This document shows positions 48,511-56,172 of a stretch of 64,000 nt of DNA, one piece after another (positions within the stretch are counted from its first letter, which is position 1; every line of letters starts with the position of its first letter). Source of the DNA: Akkermansia muciniphila. Its GTDB lineage: Bacteria > Verrucomicrobiota > Verrucomicrobiia > Opitutales > Opitutaceae. Where the stretch lies: positions 93,669 to 157,668 of the forward strand of contig CAMCZZ010000006.1 in assembly GCA_945888375.1 (NCBI GenBank), given 5' to 3'. The translations under genes and the position numbers were made by a program. The notes beneath the pieces were generated by a model. The model was not told the origin of the DNA and did not search any database. It worked only from the letters and a program-made list of their open reading frames with translations.

Positions 48511-50028
48511 TCATCTGCGGGTCACGTCCCAAAGGGTGAGCCCCGCGAGACTTTTAGCCTCCCGGCGGGCTGGGAGAATCAGACTCGCGAGATAGCCGAT
48601 CACCATACAGGACGAGATGGCGACGAAGCCGTGGAAAAAGGGATTGGCGGCGGTGTGGTGCTGCACCCACCAGGTTACGATGATGCTGGCCACCGCGCCG
48701 ACGAGCACGCCGTTTGCGTGAGCGCGACGCGATAGCAAACCCAGGGCGAAGACGCCGGAGAAGCCGCCGCCGAAAAGGGCGATGAGCTTCATGAACTCAT
48801 CCCAAAGCGAAGCCGCGTTCTGGGCCGCGAGCCACGATGCCATGCCTATGCCGAGAAGTCCGCACACCAACGTGGTGCCCTTGGCGACGCGTAGCCGCTG
48901 CGCCTCGGTCGCGGCCGGTTGGAACGTGCCTTGGAAATCCGAGACTACGACGGCGGCTGTGCTGTTGAGGATGCTGGAGAGAGCGCCCATCGCGGCTGCG
49001 AACAGGCCGGCTACGATCAGCCCCACGACCCCGCGGGGGAGCTCGTTGGCGATGAAGTAGGGGAAAATCGCGTCGTTCGCGAGGCCGGCAGCCAGACGAT
49101 CCGGATGTGCGCGATAGAATGCCCACAGCGCGGTGCCCACGAAGAAGAATAGGACCGAGCTGCCGCAGCCGATGAGGTTGCCGAGGATGACGGTGCGGCG
49201 GGCCTCCGACTCGTTGGCGGCGGAGAGCATACGCTGCATCAAAGGCTGGTCGCCGATCTGAATAAAAATCGTGGCGAGGAACTGGGAGAAAAACACCACG
49301 GCGGTCGGCTTGGTGAAATCGGGCGCCCAATCAATCAGGTTGAACTTGCCCGCCGCGCTCGCCGCCGGGAACAAGCCGGCCAGCCCGCCGTCAAGTCCTG
49401 CGCCGAGGTAGCCGAGGGCGACGACCACCGCGCCGAGCATGACAAAGGCCTGGAGCACATCCGTCCAGATGACCGCCTCGAAGCCGCCCTCCAGTGCGTA
49501 GATGGTGGTGACCACGCCGATCAGGGCGATGCTGACGTAAACATTGAGCCCGGTGACGGTGCTGAGGGCGAGCGACGGCAGGAGCATGACCACGCTCATG
49601 CGGCCGCCGACCTTTAACACCACTCCCAGCGCAGCCCCGGTGAGCTGCACCCGCTTGTCGAAACGCCGTTCCAAGTAGGCGAAAATAGAGACGACGCTGA
49701 GACGGCGTAGCAGATTTACGAATACAATGCCGACCACGCACCCGGCGAGGGCCTGGGCCGGCGCGGAGAGGAAGACGCCCCAGTCCGTCGAGTAGGTTTT
49801 GGCCGGCAGGGCCATGAAACTGATGCTGCTGGTGGCGGTGGCGAAAAAGCTGATCGCGGCCGCCCACCAGGCAACTCGCCCGCCGCCGAGGAAGAAGTCG
49901 CCGCTGGCGGCGCGTTTACGCCGCGAGCACCACCAGCCGATGCCGAGGTTAAGCGCGAAGTAGAGGGTGAGGGCGAGGTAGTCGAGGCCGCCGAGGGTGC
50001 GGGGTTCGATAGCGGCGAGGGGAGGCAT
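48511..50028 (-). CDS. sodium:solute symporter (SSS family)
   Basis: This 505-residue protein has about 13 hydrophobic helices and SSS features: an N-terminal LDYLALTLYFALNLGIGWW, FFLGGGRVAWWAAAISFFATATSSISF (sodium-site style; core AISFFATATSSISF), and the long helix VYVSIALIGVVTTIYALEGG. It imports a small organic solute with Na+. It is the last gene of the minus-strand lyase cluster and is 75 nt downstream of a pseudopilin gene. A uronate or oligosaccharide is the probable cargo by context only. Confidence 0.88.
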   Translation of the reverse strand: MPPLAAIEPRTLGGLDYLALTLYFALNLGIGWWCSRRKRAASGDFFLGGGRVAWWAAAISFFATATSSISFMALPAKTYSTDWGVFLSAPAQALAGCVVGIVFVNLLRRLSVVSIFAYLERRFDKRVQLTGAALGVVLKVGGRMSVVMLLPSLALSTVTGLNVYVSIALIGVVTTIYALEGGFEAVIWTDVLQAFVMLGAVVVALGYLGAGLDGGLAGLFPAASAAGKFNLIDWAPDFTKPTAVVFFSQFLATIFIQIGDQPLMQRMLSAANESEARRTVILGNLIGCGSSVLFFFVGTALWAFYRAHPDRLAAGLANDAIFPYFIANELPRGVVGLIVAGLFAAAMGALSSILNSTAAVVVSDFQGTFQPAATEAQRLRVAKGTTLVCGLLGIGMASWLAAQNAASLWDEFMKLIALFGGGFSGVFALGLLSRRAHANGVLVGAVASIIVTWWVQHHTAANPFFHGFVAISSCMVIGYLASLILPARREAKSLAGLTLWDVTRR

Positions 50029-50103
50029 TGCGATGATGGAAGCGGCGGGGCAAAGAGGGGGATGGCAGGGAGAGTTCGAAGGAAGGCGCAGTCTGGAAGC
50101 GGT

Positions 50104-50829
50104 TCACTTGATCTCGAACTCGCCCTTGCCTGGCCACATGGAGTGCGAGACGACGTGGCCGTCGAGATAGAGATAGTTGCCCACGCCGTCACCCTTGGTC
50201 GGGTCGCGATCGGAGCGATGATTGGCGGCGGCGCCTCTGGCCGCGTTGGGGAAAAAATTATCCACCGAAAGATTCGGGCTGGTGGTAGCGTTGATCGGAC
50301 TCTCGCCCATCACGAGCACGCGCGCAGGCGTGGGCACCAGGCTGAAGGGCACGCCGCGAGGAAAGGCTTGCCCGGCATACGGGTAGACCACGCCGTTCAC
50401 GGTTTGCGGTCCGGTGGGCCAGCTGGTGCCGTTGAGGCGATCACTGACGGCGTATTGGCCCTGGTTGTTGCCGCCGGCGGCGTAGGCGGCGGGATCGGAT
50501 AGCGGACAGTAAAACACCTCGGCGCGAAACCCGGTCGTGGTGCTCGCGATGTAGGAGGCGAGCAAGTCGGCCCAGCGGCCGTTAATTGCCGGGGCGGCGC
50601 GCCCGGTTACGTTGACCGGGATATTGTTTTTGTTGTCCGCCACGTAGGCGTGCATGGCCATGCCGATCTGACGGAGGTTAGAAACGCAGCGGGTTTTCTG
50701 GGCGTTGCCGCGCACCATGCTGACGGTTGGGATGATGATCGCGGCCAGAATGCCGATGATGGCGATCACCGTAAGGAGCTCGATCAGGGTAAACGCGCTC
50801 GTGCGGGGTTTCATGGAGGACGGTTTCAT
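50104..50829 (-). CDS. pseudopilin-like protein with prepilin N-terminus
   Basis: The 241-residue protein begins MKPSSMKPRTSAFTLIELL, with the same prepilin core FTLIELLTVIAIIG as the other two copies, then a soluble domain with SNLRQIGMAMHAYVADNKNNIP near residue 45 (core NLRQIGMAMHAY) and YLYLDGHVVSHS at the end. Two Met codons (50829 and 50814) are possible; either keeps the leader short and basic. The gene is 7 nt after the stop of the secreted helical protein, so they are co-transcribed. The sodium:solute symporter follows. No pilus assembly ATPase or platform gene is nearby. Confidence 0.85.
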   Translation of the reverse strand: MKPSSMKPRTSAFTLIELLTVIAIIGILAAIIIPTVSMVRGNAQKTRCVSNLRQIGMAMHAYVADNKNNIPVNVTGRAAPAINGRWADLLASYIASTTTGFRAEVFYCPLSDPAAYAAGGNNQGQYAVSDRLNGTSWPTGPQTVNGVVYPYAGQAFPRGVPFSLVPTPARVLVMGESPINATTSPNLSVDNFFPNAARGAAANHRSDRDPTKGDGVGNYLYLDGHVVSHSMWPGKGEFEIK

Positions 50830-50836
50830 AAGAAAA

Positions 50837-51853
50837 TCACTTGTTGCCGGCGGGCAACCAACCGCGCCCGGCGGCCACGCGCCGTGCGGCGTCAAGATAG
50901 GCTTCGTCGCCGAGCGCCGCGCGGGCTGCCGCCAGAGTCTCGATCAGCATGGCATGGCCCACGCGTTTCGGCCGCCCGGAACGGCCCGTCTCGCCGGTGA
51001 TGCGCGAGCTGTCGGAGGTGTCTACCGTGCCGTCGGCTCCGATTCGGGCCAGCACGGGTGCCAGTGTGACCCGAAGTTTCTGCTCTAGACGCGCGCGGAG
51101 CCCGGCGTCGGAAACATGCGGCAGGGCGCGCAAAAGATACAGCGCCCCGACCGCCTGGTAGTTTACGTCAAAACCGCCGCGCTCCGGCTCTACGCCGTCT
51201 GGCGACACCCTCTCCAGCCCTGCGCGAAAATAGTCGAGCGCGGCCGACTCTAGCGCCGGGTCCGGGCTGAGCGCATGGGCCTGAAGCAGTGCCGATCCCC
51301 GCAGCCAGAAGCGATGGGGGAACGGGTCGAGCACGATGGTCCGCCGAGCGTCGCGGTTTGCCGGCGCCGCCATCCAGCGCGCCGCCGCCGCCACGCGCGG
51401 CGCGAGCGCGACGGCACGCGTGGTCCATTCAGCGTCGCCGCTGGCCCGCAGCGCCAGACCCGCACGCGCCCCGGCCTCAACGATGAACGAGGTGCTGTGC
51501 ATGGCGTCGCCGGTGCCGGGGAAATCCCCGTCCGGCCCCTGCCGGGCGAAGGCCCAGTCGAGCACGCGCAATCCCCGGGCGACGGTATCGCGGTCGCCGA
51601 TGTCCAGACCCGCGACTACGAAGTCCGCGCCGTAGCGCTGCTGCTCCACAAACCAATCGGGCCGCTCGCCGCGCTCCCAGGCCGCGTTGACGCTAACCGC
51701 ACCAGAGGGAGCGTCGCCGCTCGCGAGGCGGGAGGGATGCAGAAAAAGAACCTCCCTCACCAGCTCGGCACCGTCGGCCGGTTCCGCGCGCAAGCCGGGC
51801 GAGAAGAGAAGACATAGAAGCAGGTAGAAGTGCGGACGCATAGGGTCGGGCAT
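50837..51853 (-). CDS. secreted helical protein of unknown function
   Basis: The 338-residue product has a signal peptide (FYLLLCLLFSPGLRAEP) and an all-helical composition with repeating hydrophobic segments, as in alpha/alpha-toroid carbohydrate-active proteins. Motifs include AERGERPDWFVEQQRYGADF-like N-terminal text (actual WFVEQQRYGADF), GPDGDFPGTGDAMHSTSF near residue 110 and RGGFDVNYQAVGALYLL near 225. I do not recognise the family. Its start (ATG 51851-51853) overlaps the stop of the oxidoreductase gene by one base, and a pseudopilin follows 7 nt after its stop, so it belongs to the lyase operon. Confidence 0.6.
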   Translation of the reverse strand: MPDPMRPHFYLLLCLLFSPGLRAEPADGAELVREVLFLHPSRLASGDAPSGAVSVNAAWERGERPDWFVEQQRYGADFVVAGLDIGDRDTVARGLRVLDWAFARQGPDGDFPGTGDAMHSTSFIVEAGARAGLALRASGDAEWTTRAVALAPRVAAAARWMAAPANRDARRTIVLDPFPHRFWLRGSALLQAHALSPDPALESAALDYFRAGLERVSPDGVEPERGGFDVNYQAVGALYLLRALPHVSDAGLRARLEQKLRVTLAPVLARIGADGTVDTSDSSRITGETGRSGRPKRVGHAMLIETLAAARAALGDEAYLDAARRVAAGRGWLPAGNK

Positions 51854-53088
51854 CAGGTGGTTTGCAATTCCGGAGCGAGGGTCGGGGGCTGCGCGCCGCG
51901 ATCATCGCTGATCACGCCGAAGTCGGACGCGACCGGACAGCTGGGCAGACCCAGAGAGGCAAGCGGGAGACCTTCGCGCGCCGCCCGCTCCAAGGCGTCG
52001 TCGATGCCGGGCAGGTGGACAAAAACCCCTGCCGTTTCGGTGTGCGATACGAGGTGCTCGGCCGCCACGGTATGGATTGGAAGCAGGGCGTGCAGAGCGT
52101 GCACCACGCGCGTGTGGGCGCGGGCCAGCGCGGGCGTGACCACGAAGGCCGGGAGCCCGGCGATCCGCGTCAAAGCGTTTTCCAAAACCAAGAGCCGCGT
52201 CGAAAGCTGGTCCGGCACGGGGAGCGCAAGCGAGGTCCCGTCGGCCCGACGCAAAACGCAGTCGCGTTCGTAGGTCCAGACCAGCTCGCCCGTCTCGCCG
52301 ATCACCCTCACCTCGGGCCGCAACTCTCGGTTACCGACGTGGGTGCCGTGGAACTCGATGTCGGGACCGCCGGGCGTAGCGAGGCGGAAGCTCGCGGTGT
52401 CGAAGGTCTCGATGGGGTGGACGCGCAGGAGCGTGCCCTCGACGGAGACGGGTTCGGCGGCGGATTCGGCGTCGGCGCCGGCCCAGAAGAGGGCGAGCAT
52501 GAGGAAGTGGGCGCAGGCGTTGTTGACGAGGCTGTCGAGCACCCAGGTGCCGTCGGCGCGGGCGCGGCCGGCCCAGCCGTTGCGAGTGAAGTAGGCGGAG
52601 GGGCGCGGCCAGTGGGCGCGCACGACGACGCGGCGCACCGTGCCGATCTCGCCGGCGAGGAGGCGGCGTTTCATGTCGTGCACGAGGGGCGGGTGCAGGT
52701 CTTGGAAACCGACGGAGACGGTGCGGCCGGCGGCGCGGGCGGCGGCGATGATGGCGTCCGCTTCCTGGAGGGTGCCGCAGAGAGGTTTTTCGACGAGGAC
52801 GTGCGCGCCGGCGCGCAGGGCGGCGATCGTCATGGCGGCGTGGTGGTGAATGCCGGTCGGGATAAGCACGAGGTCCACGCGGCCGGCCAGCGCTGCGAGC
52901 ATGGCGGCGTAGTCGTCGAAGAGCTCGACGCCGTGGGCGCGCAGGCGGTCGCAGAGGCCGGCCTCCTGCTTTTGGTTGATGACGGTCGCGGCGACGAGGC
53001 GCACGCGGCCGAGCAGGGCTTGCTCGGCGAGCATGAGGAGGTGCCAGCGGCCGTAGCCGGAGACGCCGACGAGGGCGGCGCGGATCAT
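51853..53088 (-). CDS. Gfo/Idh/MocA family oxidoreductase
   Basis: This 411-residue enzyme has the Rossmann motif ALVGVSGYGRWHLLML at the N-terminus and the VEKPLCGTLQEAD motif near residue 100 with the catalytic-type EKP Lys. A C-terminal alpha/beta domain follows (RVHPIETFDTASF, EFHGTHVGNRELRPEV). The protein oxidises or reduces a sugar or sugar acid, possibly a product of the neighbouring lyases. ATG 53088 overlaps the stop of the heparinase-like gene by 4 nt, indicating coupled translation; the frame upstream of it is a shadow. Its EKP-type motif and sequence differ from the enzyme at 37979. Confidence 0.85.
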   Translation of the reverse strand: MIRAALVGVSGYGRWHLLMLAEQALLGRVRLVAATVINQKQEAGLCDRLRAHGVELFDDYAAMLAALAGRVDLVLIPTGIHHHAAMTIAALRAGAHVLVEKPLCGTLQEADAIIAAARAAGRTVSVGFQDLHPPLVHDMKRRLLAGEIGTVRRVVVRAHWPRPSAYFTRNGWAGRARADGTWVLDSLVNNACAHFLMLALFWAGADAESAAEPVSVEGTLLRVHPIETFDTASFRLATPGGPDIEFHGTHVGNRELRPEVRVIGETGELVWTYERDCVLRRADGTSLALPVPDQLSTRLLVLENALTRIAGLPAFVVTPALARAHTRVVHALHALLPIHTVAAEHLVSHTETAGVFVHLPGIDDALERAAREGLPLASLGLPSCPVASDFGVISDDRGAQPPTLAPELQTT

Positions 53089-56048
53089 GGGGCGACCGCC
53101 TCCACGGAGACTGGGGCCGAGTTTTTCATGCGCAGGATCGCGGCGGGGCGGCCGTCGAGGAGAAGGGTGTCGGCGGCGACGCTCCACGAAGCGGGCGCGG
53201 CGGAGGCGGGGACGAGAAAGGTGTCGCGCACGGCGACGGCGCCGGGGGCGAGCGGGCCGCCCAGAGCGAAGCTGAGCGGAGTCTCAAGGCCGTAGCGGCG
53301 GAGGTGCGAAAGGGTGATCGCGGCCTCGGGCGCGGGGGCGAAGCCGACGCGCAGTCCGGGGGCGTGGAGCCAGCCGTCAGGCGCGAGGCGGGCGGCGGAG
53401 AATTGCCAGGCCGGGCCGACGGTGAGCGGCGCGGAGTCGGGCGTGTTGCCCAGGTGGACGAAGCGGTCGCGCACCCAGACGCCGCGGCCGGGAAGGACGG
53501 TGACGACGCGTTCGAGGCGGAGGGGCTGGCCGTCGGGAGCGCGGGTTTCGGCGGCGAAGCCGGCGGCGGCGAGGGCGGCGGAGTTCTCGGCGAAGAGAAC
53601 AGTGACGCGCTCGGCCGGGCTGTCGGCGGTGAGCAGGCGTTTGGGGTAGCCGTCGGCGTCGCCGATGACGAGGGAGTTGAGGGCGACGCGGGCGTGGGGG
53701 GCGAGCGGGGTGAGGCGAAGTTCGAGATCGAGGCGGTCGTGGTCGGGGCGTTTGAGGTCGAGCGGCGCGGGGAGAACGGCGCCACGGTAGGCGACGTCGG
53801 CGCCGAGCTCGAGTTCGGCGGAGAGCGGGGGCGCGGGGAGCTCGCCGGCGGGGCCGGTGAAGCGGGCGGCGCGGGTCTCGACCCGCACGGGGCCGGTGCC
53901 GGCGAGGGCGAGGAGGAGCGCGGATTGGCGGGCGGGATCGTAGGCGAACTCGGGGCCGATGTCGGGGTGGTATTGGCCGCGTTCGAGGGCAGGCAGGCCG
54001 AGCGCGCCGGCGTAGTTACCCCATATCCAGTGGTCGCGCGGGGCGAAGGAGAGGCGGTGCCAGACGCCGGGGGCGAGGCCGTCGTCGAGCATGCGGCGGC
54101 TTTGTTCGCCGATGGCGCGGGGGCGGGGAAAATCTTCGGGGGCGGCGGCGACCTGGGGGCGGTTGTGGGTCCACGCGACGCGGGAATAGCGACCGGCGTC
54201 GGTGAGGAGCGGCGTGGCGCCGGATACGAGGCCGACGAGGGCGAGGGCGTCGTGATGGCCGTGTTCGCGGCCGTTGGCGAGGTCGAGGACGAGGTGAAGG
54301 GCAGCGGGGCCGGTGCCGGCGGAGAGCACGGCTTTATCGGGGGAGCCGTCGGCGCGGCGGAGGATGGCGGCGAGGGGCGCGGGGTCGGCGGCGTGAGGCG
54401 GAAGGGAGAGATCGGGCGCGGCGGCGAGGGCGAGACCGAGGCCGAGGGCGTCTTCACCGACGAGGCCGGGAGGAAGGGCAGGGCCGGTGAAGTGGCGGGA
54501 GTGAACAAGCGCGGCGGCGGCGGCGTAGCGCGGTTCGTTGAAGTGCCTGGCGGCGGCGGCGAAGAGGCCGACGAGGACGCCGGGGTGCGAGGCGTGGTCG
54601 TCGCCGTAGGCGGGGATGGTGCCATCGGGGCCGAGCTGGGCGAGGAGGCGGGCGAAGACCGCGCGGAAGCGCGGGTCGGCGAGCACGGCTGCACGGTCGG
54701 CGTCGCGCGCCCAGCAGAGGGTGAAGTAGAGCGAGATGAGCTGGTAGTTGGTGGAGTCTTCGAGGGGCTCGAAGGCGTGGGCGGCGAGGTCGGCCTCGAC
54801 GCGGCGGGCGACCTCGGCGAGTTCGGCGGCGCGGGGGTGTTCGCCGGCGAGGGCGAGGCCGGGGCCGAGGGCGGCGAGCAGGCCGATGGCGCGGTTCATG
54901 GGGCCGCGTTCGTAGTCAGCGCGGACGAGGGCGCGGCGGGCGAAGTCGGGGATGCGGGCGAGTTCGTCGGCGGGAAGGAGGGCGTCGCGGCGGGCGGAGG
55001 CGAGGACGCGGAAGGCGGCGTAGAGTTCGGAAAAACCGGCTGGAGTGAGGCCGTCGGCGGCGAAGTCGCGGAGCAGGGCGGAGGCGTCGGCGGCGAGTTG
55101 ATCGCGCAGCGCGGGAGCGCGGGTGGCGTCATAGGCGTCGGCGGTGCCGAGGCGAATGTAACCGTCGCGCCGCCCGAGCGAGGCGACCACGCGGTCGAAG
55201 GTGACGCGGAGCTCGGCGGGGGCGGCGGACGGGTGAGCGGGCGCGGGGGCGAAAGCTGGAACGGGGAGGGCGAGGGCGGGGTTGGGGGCGCGCACGCCGC
55301 CGGGGAGGGCGGCGTCGCTTTGGCCCGGGGAGAATTGAAGGGAGATGGGCTCGCGGACGAGGCCGGTGGCGGGCGAGAAGCGCTCGGCGGAGTAGCGGGC
55401 GGAGACGGCGCCGGCGGCGTCCTGGGTCCATTCGCCGAGATCGCGCACGACGAGGGCGGGCGGGTGGGCGGGGGCGAAGGTGGCGGCGGGCAGGTCGCCG
55501 ACGAGGCCGAGTCGACCGCGACCGAGGTCGGCCGGGAGTTCGGCGCGGAGCAACTCGTCGAAGGCGAGGCCGTCGAGGGAGAGCGCGGCGGTGAGGCTGG
55601 GGCCTCGGCGCTCGACGCGGAGCCAGACCCACTGGTGGAGCGGGAGGAGGGCGCGGCGTTCGGAGACGGCGAGCACGGCGGGGCGGTTGGCGACGACGCG
55701 GAGGAGTTGGAGGCGACCGGTGAGACGTTCGAGGACGACGGCGGCGTGGTCGCGGCGGCCCTGGGCGGCGAAGGCGAGGCCGGCCTGGGGGAGGCGAATC
55801 TGGAAACGCAGATCGTCGAAGCGGAGGCGGACGGTCGCGGAGAAGTCGCCGTGTTCGCCGGGGGCGAGGGCGAGGCCGCGTTCGCCGCGGAGGAGCGCGG
55901 GCTCGGCGGCGGCGAGATCGTCGGGGAGGGCGAGGCGGCTCCACTCGCCGGAGGCGGGGGCGAGGGAGGCGAAGTCGAGCGCCGTCCGGGAGATTTGAGC
56001 GTGGGCGGAAGAAAGAGCGCCGAGGGCCAGCAGTAAAAGAGGGCTCAT
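53085..56048 (-). CDS. heparinase II/III-like secreted protein
   Basis: This 987-residue protein has a signal peptide (LLLLALGALSSAHAQ), an N-terminal beta-sandwich (TALDFASLAPASGEWSRLAL and GDFSATVRLRFDDLRF, about residues 20-210), a long alpha/alpha-toroid (STNYQLISLYFTLCWARD near 440) and a heparinase II/III-like C-terminal domain (GREHGHHDALALVGLVS near 640, TPLLTDAGRYS). The order and motif HGHHDAL mark a uronate polysaccharide lyase. A truncated copy of its N-terminal region is encoded at 58577-58786. Translation is coupled to the next gene through a 4-nt overlap. Confidence 0.8.
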   Translation of the reverse strand: MSPLLLLALGALSSAHAQISRTALDFASLAPASGEWSRLALPDDLAAAEPALLRGERGLALAPGEHGDFSATVRLRFDDLRFQIRLPQAGLAFAAQGRRDHAAVVLERLTGRLQLLRVVANRPAVLAVSERRALLPLHQWVWLRVERRGPSLTAALSLDGLAFDELLRAELPADLGRGRLGLVGDLPAATFAPAHPPALVVRDLGEWTQDAAGAVSARYSAERFSPATGLVREPISLQFSPGQSDAALPGGVRAPNPALALPVPAFAPAPAHPSAAPAELRVTFDRVVASLGRRDGYIRLGTADAYDATRAPALRDQLAADASALLRDFAADGLTPAGFSELYAAFRVLASARRDALLPADELARIPDFARRALVRADYERGPMNRAIGLLAALGPGLALAGEHPRAAELAEVARRVEADLAAHAFEPLEDSTNYQLISLYFTLCWARDADRAAVLADPRFRAVFARLLAQLGPDGTIPAYGDDHASHPGVLVGLFAAAARHFNEPRYAAAAALVHSRHFTGPALPPGLVGEDALGLGLALAAAPDLSLPPHAADPAPLAAILRRADGSPDKAVLSAGTGPAALHLVLDLANGREHGHHDALALVGLVSGATPLLTDAGRYSRVAWTHNRPQVAAAPEDFPRPRAIGEQSRRMLDDGLAPGVWHRLSFAPRDHWIWGNYAGALGLPALERGQYHPDIGPEFAYDPARQSALLLALAGTGPVRVETRAARFTGPAGELPAPPLSAELELGADVAYRGAVLPAPLDLKRPDHDRLDLELRLTPLAPHARVALNSLVIGDADGYPKRLLTADSPAERVTVLFAENSAALAAAGFAAETRAPDGQPLRLERVVTVLPGRGVWVRDRFVHLGNTPDSAPLTVGPAWQFSAARLAPDGWLHAPGLRVGFAPAPEAAITLSHLRRYGLETPLSFALGGPLAPGAVAVRDTFLVPASAAPASWSVAADTLLLDGRPAAILRMKNSAPVSVEAVAP

Positions 56049-56172
56049 CTTTGCGCAGTCGGCGCTGCGGGGGCGTGCAGTCTCGCAGATCCAGTGGGCG
56101 GTGGCGGAACTCCAGAGAAAACCGGAAGGGAAGGTGGTGGGAGAGGACACGGGAAGAAGGAGGAGTCGAAGT

